A stretch of DNA of 64,000 bases from Glossina fuscipes. Lineage: Eukaryota > Arthropoda > Insecta > Diptera > Glossinidae. Under the pieces are notes generated by a model. That model made no database searches and was not told the origin of the DNA. It worked only from the letters and a program-made list of their open reading frames with translations. How positions within the stretch are numbered: the stretch's first letter is position 1; the number at the start of each line of letters is the position of its first letter. The DNA lies in the NCBI RefSeq assembly GCF_014805625.2, contig NW_023998416.1, positions 31,869,794 to 31,933,793 on the forward strand, given 5' to 3'. This document shows positions 13,460 through 26,219 of this stretch, one piece after another. The position numbers and the translations under genes were made by a program.

Positions 13460-14276
13460 AAAGCACCATGAAGGCATGTTTCTCGTTCAAGGGACATGAC
13501 TTGAGTGACTGGCCACCGTGAAACACAATATTATTTTTAATTTACTTTTTTCCGAAACTATCTGTATCTATAATGGGCATATATTTACTTCTTCCACGCT
13601 CCGTTAATTACGAATGGCACAATAAAACAAGATAGACTTCAAGGATGTATATGAAAAAATAAATTAATGAAAAAATTAATGAAAAAATCGACAGCATATT
13701 ATTATAAAGTTAATGCTCGCATTGTAGCAACACTATATTCGAAGGCCCATACTCAATGTGTCTAAGCCTGTGAATTGCTAATGCTGAAGTTATTTTAGTT
13801 CAAGAATTTACTTTCTGAAATAAATAAATTATAATAATAATAATAATAATAATGAAAAGCTTAAAGCATGATATATGATATTATGATAAGCAACAATTTT
13901 TGTCCACCACAGTCCATATAACGTGTACATCAATAGGCGAATCCCCCCTGCAACAAGAAAGAAAAACGTTCCTTTTTTCTTACTGCTCGTTGTCTAAATT
14001 TTTGTTTTCTATCGGGCTTTGTGCAAAACTGAGTAAATAACATTTTTTCTTTATATGTGTGTATGCGTAATATGGGTGTGTCAGTCTGTTGATTTTGCGG
14101 TTTGCATAGTTTGTGTACATATGCACGTATATACTACACATGGCTATGTTTGCGTGCAGGGTTTAAAAGCACAACACGCAACAGTGAATGCAGTGCAATG
14201 ATGACGTATGACAGATGTGATATTTTATAAAATCGCAAATTATCTTGCATTTGCACAAATAGACACACACTCGTAC

Positions 14277-14319
<43 letters not shown>

Positions 14320-16575
14320 TAAGAGAAATTTTAATGAAATTATTATTATTATTAGTTTTGTACGTATGTCGTGTGAAGTGCTGCTTTATTTTATATAGCA
14401 TCTGAATTTATATTCATAATAAAACGTATCTGAGATACCCTAACACTGCTTAGCAAAATATTTACTGCTTATTGCAAACAATAAAGTTTTCCCATTTCTA
14501 TGAAAATAGATGCTCGCAGTTTTAAGTTAATTCGTTTTTATTAGCAAAGAGAAGCAAAGCTAAGAGATGTTTAAAATTGCACGAGACTTATAAGTTAGAT
14601 AAATGAACTTAAAGCTTCACTTCACTTTACTTCATATTAGGATAATAGATTAAAACTAATGTCAAGTTCGTACGCGGTCCTACGCGTTACGCACACGTTT
14701 AGAAACTGTTAACATCTAACGGCATAACGATCGTCTACTTTAGAGTCACTGTGATTTTACTGACGCTGTTTCTGTTCTTTTCGAAACCGGAAGAATTTCA
14801 TGCATGCAATGGAATAAACGTCGCTTTCCCATAGGATAAGCTAGTGTTCAAGCTCGGCAAACAACATAGATGTTGGATGAAGACAGTGGAGGCAAATTGA
14901 TTAGATCAGAAAACATCAAAAAAATCTTGGAAATTATTCTCAATAACAATGAAAGGTGAAATTGCAAGAGACAGCTGCACAAATCAATGCAACAATGCGT
15001 GGAAACACATCGAAATAAGCAGGAGCAAAATGGCTATGAATGAGTGATGTAATAAACATAGAATGTAGTAAAAGGTACATCTATATCAAGTCGCCCTATG
15101 TGTTACATAGCGCGTACATCAAAATGTGACGTGTTACTATTCATGTTGATGACATTATAATTTGGGTAAAAGCAAATTGTTTTCCAAGTGAATACCGCAT
15201 CTATTCCTACCGACACAAAGACATTATGCATATTGAAATAATGTCGCTCTCAACATATTCTTTACATCAAACCGCACCCAGATTAATATAGGTTTGCAAA
15301 AGGATAACCTAGAGGAAAAAATTTAAATGAAACTATGAAGCCAGTGCGAAAACATTCTTGACACCGCAACAGAAAGAGGCACCAATATGTTTGAAAAGCA
15401 ATGAGCCAATCGTATCACTCTTGCAAGACATGAATAGTGTCAAAGTTGCTAAAAAAAAAAAAAAAAAAAAAAAAATTGAAAAGAAGGTGGGCTGAAACTA
15501 CACCCATAATAATACATATCGGAACTTCGAAATGTCTTATAACCCTTATTGAAGTCTTCTGTTGACGGCTTTAAGGAGTAACGCCATTTAACATTCCAAA
15601 CATTGACTGTAATAATGGATAATGATTTAAGCTTGTAGCTGATCAAATGTTTGTTATGCTATATATATGCTACTTAACTGCACTAATAAATATTAAATAT
15701 TCTTACGCAATTTTAACGTATGATCCACTAAGCCTTATACATTTGCTCATCCATAATAAACGTAATGTATGGCGTTAACATCACATAAATTTGTAACCGC
15801 ACACCCAAATACACTCTCGACGGAGGGTAATACTGTCATTAATTTGGTTTATTTATGTGAGATTATAAATCATTAATATTGTAAATCCATAAATTGGGCT
15901 GTCATCCTAGAGTAAAATTGGACAAAAAAGAAAAAATAAATAAACTCGAAACTTTACCATTTTGTGAAACCGAAACTCATATGCGGCGCATGTATGCGAT
16001 CGATATTAGTTGAATTTTCTGACCGCTTTTGCTGTTAAGTAATTTTCTGCTTCAGTTAATTCCTATTTAAGGTTTGAGGGCGTTCTATTGCAATTGAAGG
16101 GTAAAACGCCGCAATATTGGCAATTATATACTGCCCAGATGCGGTTTGTGTGTAAGTACGTATGTAATTACCGATGAAATTGATGCGTTACATACGCTTA
16201 CAAGCACGGTCTGCTGTGATATTAAGTGCAAAATTGAAATTCCGTCAAATTTTCAATGATAGAAATTAAATAATATATAGCGTTTGCGAGCATAGCCAGC
16301 CGCAAATAACTATTAAAAGAGAACACTTTTTTTATGAGAACAACAGATAATCATAGTAAGAGTTTAGCTAATCAATGAATTAGTTTAAAAGTTTTCGCAG
16401 AAAGTGCAATTAACTAAAAAGCACGTTATGATGTGACAAACGGATATTTTATTATAAAGGACAGAAAATGGATTATCCACTTTGTAATGGTTCAGGTGCA
16501 CACAAATAACTGCTATCTAAACTGATCGATTCCTCCATGGGGTTTAGCAAACTCTAACTAATGAAATTAGCTTTC
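13460..16575. other. AT-rich non-coding stretch, no gene seen
   Basis: No gene is recognisable. Minor contents are a short direct duplication near 13662-13688, a TAA array near 13830-13854, a TA array at 14277-14316 and an A homopolymer at about 15451-15475. The segment 14600-15420 is mixed sequence without an assignable frame. Confidence 0.5.
14277..14316 (+). repeat. (TA)n microsatellite
   Basis: A nearly pure TA array with one ACAT interruption near its start. It creates an IY-repeat open frame that is not a gene. Confidence 0.85.
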
Positions 16576-16910
16576 GATATTTATTTATTTATTTCTTTAT
16601 TCCACTTATACTAGAAACTCAACTAAAACGAAATAGCAGTCGAGTTCAATTGACTCTTAAGTAAATCTTAAAATTAATTAATAATAAAACTTAGTATAAG
16701 TACAATAAAACAAATAAGGAGGAAAAAAAAAAAAAAAAAAAAAAAAAAGCATGTACACAACTAGCATAGACCCACATCCACAACCGATACCAACCGAGGA
16801 CCAAATTGCAAGTGAATCCCTAAGCCATCGCAAACATGCATAAGCTTGGCAACCGATAATTGTTAACAACCAATTAATTTTCGACTCATAATGACATATT
16901 TAAGGTTAAG

Positions 16911-17344
16911 TCAGTTTAAGTACGACATAGGTAAATCGCGCGCATTACGCAATGTTGCTTTAATGGACTTTAAAGAGTCCGTTAATGAGAATAAATAGTG
17001 GACGTCATTTAGGTTCTTGCAAACAACTCTGAGAGGGTTAAACAGTTCAAAATTATATTTGCATTGACTAAGCTTTATCAACATAAAGTGCCTAGAGAAG
17101 CGGTTAGGGACATTAAAGCCTATCTCTGGAAGTAATGCGGGCGAGTCAATTGCACCATTTATTAATTTGATTAAGAAGGAAACCCTAAGAACAAATCTAC
17201 GTTTCTCGTGTGACGGTAAGGATAGCAGAAGCAACCTACTTTCATAGGTGGAAGAGGGGCAATCGGGTCCCAACACAAATTCCTAAGGACAAACAGCAAG
17301 AATTGCTTTTGAACAGATTCAATTGAATCTACGTAGCACCTATA
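16911..17344 (-). pseudogene. C-terminal part of LINE copy 1 polyprotein
   Basis: After the stop at about 17344 the original frame continues (YRCYVDSIESVQKQFLLF) and then shifts by one base near the CWDP segment. The second open part reads SSTYESRLLLLSLPSHEKRR and FNVPNRFSRHFMLIKLSQC before ending at 16911. The wording (DSIESVQKQFL, then a tryptophan and a YE.R...L.LPSLE.RR block) is typical of the region downstream of the RT domain in insect LINEs. The plus-strand copy at 40 kb aligns with it closely. Confidence 0.8.
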
Positions 17345-17839
17345 TTAAGAAGACCACACAACAGAGGCATACTCAAGTATAGGTCTAACCAAACACGTGT
17401 AAAGCCTTTTCGTAATATAAGGATCATCATGGTCTTTGGACCACCTCTTTATAAAACCAAGCGCGGACCTAGCTTTGCTTAACGAGGACTCAATATGCAA
17501 ATTGAAACGTAACCTATAATCGAATAGAACGCCTAAATCTATGAACGAATCGACGTCTTCCAACCTGTGCGAATCAATGAAGTATTGAGTACTGAACGAC
17601 TTCCTTCTTAAGAAAGAAAGCTTCTTACATTTATTTAGATTTAGTTTCAGAAGATTGAGAGAGCACCATGCAACCAAATTGTTCAAATCACTTTGAAGAT
17701 GATGTGATTGCGATTGTACGGAAAAAGAAGAAAACAGTTTCACATCACCAGCATACATTAAAATCTCACTGAATTTAATCACGGAGGGCAAATCATTGAT
17801 GTATAAATTAAGTAAAATAGGTCCCAAGTGGCTATCTTT
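17345..17839 (-). pseudogene. Reverse transcriptase domain relic of LINE copy 1
   Basis: The frame opens with SHLGPILLNLYINDLPS, a decayed form of the G-x-PQGSxLGPLLFxxxINDLP block of non-LTR reverse transcriptases. The catalytic YADD box is present as YAGD at 17755-17744, so the first of the two conserved aspartates is lost. Further on are LNLNKCKKL, DLGVLFDYRLRFNLHI, KARSALGFIKRW and RPILEYASVVW, all in the usual order. The frame stops at about 17344, just after VVW, where intact relatives continue. The first methionine is internal to the domain and is not a real start. The element cannot encode an active enzyme. Confidence 0.85.
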
Positions 17840-17849
17840 TGTGATGCTT

Positions 17850-20800
17850 CAAAATGCTTAAGGTCTTCAACAAAATAGAAGAAGAAATCTTTTCAATGTT
17901 ATGAAAAGTGTGACTAACTTAACCAGTAGCTTTTGCAAATATCACCGTATTCATCATTTCATTTCATTTACCGGAGACATTGCAGTCACTTGGCACTTGG
18001 TCAATCATGCCGTTCATCTTTCTAGGCAGCATAGTAATCAAGAACCTTTAAAGTCAGCAAAAAGAACAACTCCCACGACTAAGCGATGATTATCGTTAAA
18101 TAAGCTAAGTTAAAATGATATGACAGGGCAAGATCGACTATTAAATACTCTACGCCATTTGTGCTTCATATTATGAAAGAGGAAGCGTTCAATATTACTC
18201 TTTCCAAATTTTCCACGATTTTTGTTGCGAAATATGATAAGTTGCAAGTTTTTTTTACCTAATGACTCTTTTTAATTGGCGATTGGATGATTCGATCCAA
18301 GCCACCTTCAATAGCGTTGGTTCGTTTCAAAAAACAATCTCTCAACGATCGGTATAATAAAAGATCGGTCTATCACGAGTCGTGCTTACAACTACGTGAA
18401 CCTCATGTATTCTTACCACAAGTATTATGACGTAGAATCAATCAAAATTTTCGAAATATTGCGTTATCTACGCAAAGGCATAGGTAGAGGAAAGACTGTG
18501 CAAGGTTTCTGAAGTAAAAGCCCGACCTACAACAACTCTGTAGAAGTAAATCATTTTCGTTTTAAGTTACTGCAGACAGAAGGCTTTTTGTCTATAAACC
18601 ACTTCATTTATTTAGAAAAGGTTGGGATTTGGTTTAAGTAGAAAGCAGCAGAAGAGTTGATTCTTCTTAAGATGTCGAAATAAATGAATAAATCCCAAGT
18701 AGTCGAAAAACTGAAGTGAATTCAATTGCGTCAAGCAGTTTAATCCCGCGAACTTAAGCGCAGCCAAGACGATGCGCAAGGCATAGGGACTGCAGCTGAC
18801 ACCCACCGTAGTAAAATATCTCTACAGTAGACAATCTGTAAATCAGCGACAACTAAATAGAGAACATCGGCGCAACAGACACTTGGCATGCCCTTTGGGC
18901 CATCCAAAAGCTTTCTTGTCCGCGAGCGTCCTTGGTAGTGGAACTATCTAAAAAAAGGCATCTTCCTATTGACCTACTTGTCCACTTCATAATATCTACT
19001 GTACATCTTTCCTAATAATTGAATAGGAAATATTAGCATAAAAAGCCGCCTGGCATCTAAAGTAGCATATCCCAGACTAGACATCACAAGTCCGGTTCGC
19101 AGACGTTCATTGCAGTACGACTCGAAAGAAAAGCGAATACAGACTGACTACCTACCCTTGGCTTCAAGAAGGTGTCTAAGCTAGCTTTACCAATGACTGA
19201 ATAGAGAACATGCTCTACACCTACCAGGTCTATATAGGGGAACTGTAGAGGAAAGAAGACTGCTTGCGATCGGTGATTTCATATCTAAGACCTTTATTTA
19301 TTCTCAAGCAATATTTAAAAGAGATTCAAGCCTGTTGCATTGATCCCATCGTGCATTAATTGCAGCTCTATACAATAACTTTTAACCATAAATAAGTTAA
19401 GGAGTACTCGTATTGAAAGTTAAGCAATTCATTGATTAGTGAATAACACTACAGTCATATGTACTTGTTTTAGTGTTTGCTTGTAAATCAAAACACTATT
19501 CATTATTGTGTATGAGCAAATCCCAAGAATAGCTTCCATTAGAACATTCTGAAGTTATTTATAGATAGATATGAAAACTATTCAAAAAAAGTGTACATCT
19601 AGCTAGGATTTGAGTTATTGTTGCTCGAAAATAGTAATGTAGTCTCAATAAATGAAGATGCAAAAATAATCCTTCACAGTACTACTGTAATTCAGATAAC
19701 GTTGTGTGCATCCATCGAGAGATGCATTTTGCTTTTGTAATAACTTGCTTGTATGAGTCGGCTTGATTTGCTTAACTGCTTAACAAATAGCAATTTGAGG
19801 TCTGTAATAAAATAACGAACTTTATTGCCAGCACATAGAGTTCTTGAAATGGATACAAAATTGAAAGTAAGTGAAAAATTGCTATTTGAAGAAGTATGCT
19901 ATCCTCATATGCAATTAATTTGATTACTATGCGTATGTAGAGCACGCATAGAAGTTATTTACATGTTTTCATAGAAATCCAGACTTTTCCCGTTCGTGCC
20001 CGTCCCTGTCTGACCCACCGTTTCCCAGATACATATGTAGAATTGAAATCTGATTAAATTTAATTTGACCACAAACCTTTGATAACTTTTAGACCAAATA
20101 GCAAACTTCTGAAGAAAATTTTTCTCGAGCTTATCAAGAGAAAAGCAGCATATGATACGGGTGCAAATTTTTCTATTACTTGCACAGTAGATTTAATGTC
20201 TCCATGCAGCTCTTTTCCCCCTTTTTCTCGCACTATTTCCCTTTTTTTGTTTACGCATACAAGCCATGATTTAGTTCAAAAAATTGTGAATTTAAATGCA
20301 CTTCAACGATTGTATATGTGATTTTGCATTCAATGTACATAGCATAACATTTTCTAATTTTGTTAAGAAGAGGAAGAAAAGATCCAAAAATATTGCAAAA
20401 CTTGATTAAATATTCGTGAGCGCTGGGAACTGAGCTGCAGAAGTAAAGAGATGAATTCTAATTTTATTAGTTTACAATACTACTACGTGCGTGCATAAGA
20501 AGCTTTTGAGTAAAAACTTGGTTTACGTGTAACAATAACATTTGATTTTTCCCATAACAAACTATGAAAAATAAATAAAGAGTTAACTCTCAACTCAATT
20601 CCCAGAGTTATTGTAAAAATTTTGGGTTCAATTTCTTATTTGTGCACTTTTTTTATGCGGCAGCACTATCTCAGCATAACAAATGAATTTTATCAGAATG
20701 CATTTTCTACGATGCTCTCTCTCTCTCTCTGTCTCTGTCTCTCTTTCTCCATACCCGATATCTTTCATATGTACGCACGCACTTCACTTAATATTTCTAT

Positions 20801-23800
20801 CCACAATTACACAAATCAACAGCCGGTAGAGGTGATGGTGAAAAGGGGACGGTATAGGTCATCGGAGAGAAACTTCTCTAAAAACTTTTAAACTTCTTTC
20901 TCCGCAAAATTGCAAGTTTGCTTTTTTCTTCTTCTCTCCCTTAATTTGTCATTCTTTCGACTGTAAGCAGTTTTCACGTCCCCGTAAAACCTCAAAATCA
21001 CGAATTTACAAAAAGAAATGTACTTTGAACACAAGCAAACCACCAAACAACCAGACAATCAACATTCGCAAGCAAAAGAGGAGTAGCAAGTATACCTCCC
21101 TTCACCTTCCAACCCCCAACTCCCCACCCCCTTCACACTTTACAGTATAATATTTTGCGTCTATTGGGGCCAAAGTAAACTTTTGTACTCGAGCAAACGC
21201 TCGCTGCTCCCTGTGCACACATATAAATTAACAAACAAACAAACAGTTAAAAATTACATTTGTTGGGATTTTGCTAAACCATGATCCACAAAATGTGGTC
21301 GCATAAAAAGAGAGGATGTCACCATAGAGTTGACACTCAAACTGTCGCTACATAAATTGTTGTGTGAATATTTACCAACTGAACGCCGTGGGGGGAATTG
21401 TAGACTATGAATGAACTTAATAAGAAACTAGACAAAATTTTAGTACTTAAATATATAAAGGGAATGTCAATTTTTTTTTTTTTTTTTTTTTTTTACGTTC
21501 CATTAGATTTATGAATCACAAATATCAATAATAGAAAGCTAAATTAACTGAACGCCTTGATAACAAAAAAATTAGTAAGCGATTGGTCGATTATAAGTTT
21601 AGAATAAGACAAGAAAAAAATGTCTCTAATTATAGACAGCTTTAAGTGATATCTGTAGTTTTTTTGCTGTTCAGGATAAGTGCAACTTTTTCGTAAGTAA
21701 TACCATCCTAATTATCTAAAACTGGAAGTGTATATCATATTTTCGGACAACGCAAAAAAATTATGATTTGTATAGGCAAATGTTTGTGAGGTACCAATCT
21801 TAAGTAAAAACATAATTGTTCTGCTTATTTAGAGCTGAAGCAAATTCAACGACTTTTTCATTTCCTTAAGAAACTTAGTTATGAGTTTTGCTTTCGAGGC
21901 AATCCAAAAAATGACGTGCGCACAATTAAGGGAAATAACTCCATCTAGATATAGACATGTGCCGACACGTGTACATCGAACTATTAATAACTTTAAAAAG
22001 CGATAGTCTTAATAATTTTGCTGCTCGTCATAGCCTACATTTCTTTCCCAACGGAGCTCGCAGCTTCTTATAGTTATCTGCTATTAGCAATCAAAGAAAA
22101 ACTTTCTCTCCGGTAGAAAATTGCGTTAGATAGTTTGCTGAAGATCTGAAGCCGTTTTACTGTTGCCAGGAGGAATATTGCAATATTGCAACACAGAAAC
22201 CGAAATCATTTTAAGGTTGTAAAGCTTCATACTCATTTCGTTCCGAAATAGTTCTAATGCAGTTTAACAATATAGCTGAGGAAGACTTGGTTTTATAAAC
22301 GACAGCTTTAAGTAGTGGAGAGAAAATTTCGAGCTTTCAAACATAAATTTTATTGAAGATTTTTCATTTAACCTGCATGAACATGCCTGTACATCATCAC
22401 TGATTTATAGTTATTCTCTTGAATTAATGCCAAACTCTTATGTGTTTGAAGAATTTTAAGTGCGATGATGAAAAAAGACTTAGAGGAAAAACATATCCTT
22501 TGGAAAACAAAAGGAAACAACAGAAAAGTTGCATAAACAACATTTTTGGCAATTTGAGGTTAGAAGGAACAACAATGGCAAAATTAAATGGACAGAAACA
22601 TACCAACAGAGGACGGACATGATTGTTTTTATATAAAAGAGAATAGTTTCGTTCCATTGTAATCGTCTTTTATTACGGTCTCTGTGGTTAAGCAATAAAT
22701 TTTGTGTGCATTTTCATGTTAAAAACTTTATTGAATTTATAAAGAAAACGTAAAACAATCATGCAGCAATATATTCATAAATAACAATTATCTAAACATG
22801 AAACGTGAGAAAATATTTCAAAGACAATCACGTAACACATTAAAAGAAAAAAGACTTGAAATTTCTTCAATTATATTAAATGAAATGCATCTCCCTCTAA
22901 ATAAAGCGTTATTAACACAACATATTCTAAAGCGTTTTCCTTTTGCATATTTTTCCCAACTCTAATGACTATAGCGTCACATTAATGTTCCATAATAATC
23001 AACATTTTTTGGCATAATAACATTTTCCATACATTTCCGAAAATATATTTAAACGATAACTAAAGAAATGTTACATTTTTCCTAAGTATTGTCATTACAT
23101 TTTCTTATCAGCAGAACGACTTTCCCAAGCAATGAGGGATGAAAGTGCCACCTGAGAGTTATTATTACAAAGCGTTAAGCTCTTTAAAACTTTTCATTGC
23201 CGTATATAATTCACTTAGCTTCATGACCTCACTCCCTTATTTTAGTGAGCTTCATTTTCGATTATGTGGTTCACTCATGGGAGCTGCATACATTTTATAG
23301 CTAGGTGCTGCAAAGGCTTTCACCGCAAAAGAACGATTTTCAACGATGTTGATGTCAAATGGCAAATGAGTAATTAGGATTTCCCGCCATGCGCAGAAAG
23401 ATCGTTGGTGAACAGTATGAAATCGGGCAAGTCTATAACTAAAATCAGCAAACACTTTGTCTAGAATGCCAAAGTTGAAGTGCAAGTTTCCTATCAATCA
23501 AAAGATTATTAAAAGGCAATGGAATAGCACTTCTGCGTTTACAGCATCAAGGAATTTACCTTAGAGCCCCTTTAAAATAATTATCGCCGACCATTAAGAG
23601 CTCCTGCAATTTCTGTATGTGTCTCTCCACATATTGTGAAGTTCTTTCAAGCTCACGGTAAACTCCTAACCTTGGCATGCACGCTCTGGCTTTATATCTA
23701 TCTATATGTGACGCTGCATGGCTTAATAAATAAGTAGGGCGATTCGTTCCGCGTTAGTCGGTCCTCTAATTAGGATTGAAAGATGACTGTTGTGCTAGTG

Positions 23801-24385
23801 AATTCTAGCACTAACCGATCGGGAATACACCTCACAATCTGCGATTTTCAGCAAAATTCTCTCTTCTCATTTCTTTCGCCCGGACTTTTTTTTGAACAAT
23901 GCCTAACAACTTCGCCAATAAATACGAAATTAACTTATAGAGATATCTGAATAAAAACGGTACAGGTTTCTATATTCACTAAGAAAACATAGTGTTTACG
24001 ATTCACCCGAAACCGAATATTCCAATAAGAACGGAAGCCAAAGTGAAAACAACAAAAAACTCTTATTTGCTTGGAAGAGAAATGAATAGAGTAATAATAT
24101 TCGAGGAGATTATTAACCATATATTTCTGTATCAACAAAAAAGTTGAATTTGAAAACATAAAAAAGTTGCGGTATGCGATATAACTTGTGAAAAGTTGAA
24201 TTTAAAAATGAAATGACTTAGTTTACGTATCTACATTTAGTGAAGTACGTAGAGGATTTTAAAAATGTTGATTTTTATGTGATTGGCGAATAAAGTTTGC
24301 TTTAAAGATAGATCTAAGTTTAGCTTAATATTTATAATTAAGAGCTTAGTCTGTTCAGTTGTTATTTAAGAGCAGCAGTACGTGA
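17850..24385. other. Non-coding stretch, no gene seen
   Basis: No gene is recognisable. A pure CT array lies at about 20714-20749, a C-rich/pyrimidine-rich patch near 20890-21135, a T homopolymer at about 21471-21494 and a 7-bp inverted repeat (GTGCTAG / CTAGCAC) near 23795-23814. The segment 17850-19300 has more balanced composition but only short frames. It may be old transposon sequence that I cannot name. Confidence 0.45.
20714..20749 (+). repeat. (CT)n microsatellite
   Basis: An array of CT units with two GTCT interruptions. Confidence 0.85.
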
Positions 24386-24390
24386 ACGTG

Positions 24391-24424
24391 TAAATAAATA
24401 AATAAATAAATAAATAAAAATAAG
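24391..24424 (+). repeat. (AAAT)n array, possible retroposon tail
   Basis: About seven TAAA units. The same unit ends LINE copy 1 and the SINE-like element at 32.1 kb, so this could be the 3' tail of an unrecognised plus-strand retroposon. No body similarity was seen immediately upstream. Confidence 0.7.
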
Positions 24425-24919
24425 AAAATATTTGACTTAAGCGTGCAATTTCAGAAAATTTAAACGATCCCTTCACGTTTTATTATTTTTCCTCCTTCTC
24501 TTTCATCAGAGAATCTACCAACGAGAATTTATTTGACACTCGAAATCTTTCGAAGCCAAATTTCAAATAGGAAAGTTTCTCTTTGAAAAGTTTGAAAGCA
24601 TCTTTTAAGCCAAATTTTTGAAAATTTCGCTTCCATAAAAGCCGTTCGCAAACTTCCGATTATAGCAGTCAGCGTTGTTTATGGGCGGCAGCCTTATTAC
24701 GAATGATTACAGGATATGTGAGTAAATTCGAGGTTATTTTCCTGCTGTAAAATAGAAAGGACATCTACGTTGTGCTAAATGTGCAACTTTCTAAAGTTGC
24801 TAAACTCATACGACCGAATATAAAATAGTTGTTCTTTTCACTAACCAATTTAAACTGATTTCTGAATTCTCATAAGTCCCCGGACATTTTCATTACGTCA
24901 ATACATGTTAAATGAGGAT

Positions 24920-25079
24920 ACAAGTTAGTGAGTTAGTTAAATAGCTGAACACGAACCGACCTCAGGTTCAGGTTGCTTGTGGGAGCTCTTAAAAGGTGGT
25001 ACAAATTAGTTAGTTAATTAGTTGAGAAAGTGCCGACTTCATATTCATGTTGCTTGTGGAAACTCTTGGGCACATTTTC
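24920..25079 (+). repeat. Diverged tandem duplication, unit about 80 bp
   Basis: Copy one begins ACAAGTTAGTGAGTTAGTTA at 24920, and copy two begins ACAAATTAGTTAGTTAATTA at 25001. Both continue through CCGAC, TTCA.GTTGCTTGTGG and A.CTCTT. The second GTTGCTTGTGG block is offset by 77 bases, so small indels have accumulated. This is an old local duplication with no coding frame conserved between copies. Confidence 0.7.
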
Positions 25080-26005
25080 GATGAAAAATTGGAAGAAACG
25101 TCCTTTGGGGGAAAAAGTGAACATAAAATTATTTTTGCTTCACGCGGCAATTTCTCTCCAAAAAAAAAGAATAGCCGTTTTGAAGAGACAACTATTAAGT
25201 CTATATATGTGTTAAATATGCATGTATGTGTATGCGTACGTATGTGTACACGTGTGTTAATGCATACAGTTGTAACTATTACTCCTGCACCATTATCAAT
25301 ACATTTGCAGACGCCTATAAAATCATTTATTCATTTTGCTTTTATTTGTTTTCAATTTTCATTGCATTAAATAATTGTTTACCCGGATACATTTTAATGA
25401 CAATTTAATTATTCTGATTAAATATATACGCAGTCAGGTAAGCGATTACAACCGTGCGCTGCTCTGTCGTTAATATGAAAATTATCTTTAGGGGCAGCAC
25501 ATGCGATAATAATGGTTTTTGTTAAATTTAAGTCATTAATGTCTGAACATCGATTAATGTAATGTACAAAAATTAACTGCGGCATTTAATTGAAAGCAAA
25601 ATAAATGACTTTCTTAATAATAATAAAAATTGTTTCTCTTTTAACTTTTATTAAATAAAAAAGTTTTTTCTTTCATATCTTTACGAAAGAAATCGATGCA
25701 GAACTTTTAATTTCTGCTTTTCTTTTTCACATTTTCTACAACATGTTTGTAATAATTTTTTGTCGAAGAAATATATGCAAAATATGTTTTTATAATTACA
25801 ATAAAAAATGCCTGAGAAAAAGAAACTGCTGTAGCATCTCCCATAGAATATGCGTTCAAATTTTTGTACATTTATTTGCTTTAGTTTATGAGTAAAGAGC
25901 AAAAAACCAATTTTTCAATGCCTTTGAAAAACAGACGTACTCTCAGTTTACGTGGTGCTGTGGACGTGTCCTTTGATCGGTTTGGCACATTCTCAATGCC
26001 AACCT
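25080..26005. other. AT-rich non-coding stretch, no gene seen
   Basis: Only short, overlapping, low-information frames are present. A CATGTATGTGTATGCGTACG-type motif cluster lies near 25220-25260. Confidence 0.5.
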
Positions 26006-26009
26006 ACTT

Positions 26010-26215
26010 GAAGAACTTCCAACGTTTCGCCCAAATTTGAAATCGATAGCAGACAACACACAGACGGCCAGGCGGTCAGACGGACATGCTTAAATCGATT
26101 TAGAGTTTCATGCCAATGAAAAATATATATACTTTGTGCGGTCTCTGATGCTTCCTTCCGGCAAACGTTTTGACAAAACGAATGTTCCCCTTATCCTTCA
26201 GCGATAGGTTTAAAA
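26010..26215 (+). mobile_element. Dispersed-repeat fragment with GACGGACA phrase
   Basis: The order CAAATTTGAAATCGATAG, CACAGACGGCCAGGCGGTC, AGACGGACATG, AAATCGATTTAG, then AATATATATACTTTGTGCGG and TCTCTGATGCTTCCTTC resembles a sentence found in many dispersed non-coding repeats of flies. That similarity is from memory of the style of such repeats, not a search. Its class and ends are unknown. A weaker possible relative, CAGACGAGGGCAGGCAGG followed by AAATCGATTCA, lies at 50403-50440. Confidence 0.4.
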
Positions 26216-26219
26216 AGAA

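Larger units (their letters stand above)
16579..17840 (-). mobile_element. 5'-truncated LINE of jockey/I/CR1 type, copy 1
   Basis: On the minus strand this segment encodes the second half of a non-LTR retrotransposon reverse transcriptase and the thumb/C-terminal region, then a 3' untranslated stretch ending in an AAAT-type tail (ATTTATTTATTTATTT on the plus strand at 16579-16594). Truncation at the 5' side and a short-repeat 3' tail are usual for target-primed reverse transcription. A long A/T homopolymer (about 16722-16748) sits within the 3' part. A second, diverged copy of the same family lies at about 39.8-40.5 kb. The exact clade cannot be settled without a database comparison. No target-site duplication was identified. 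Confidence 0.85.
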
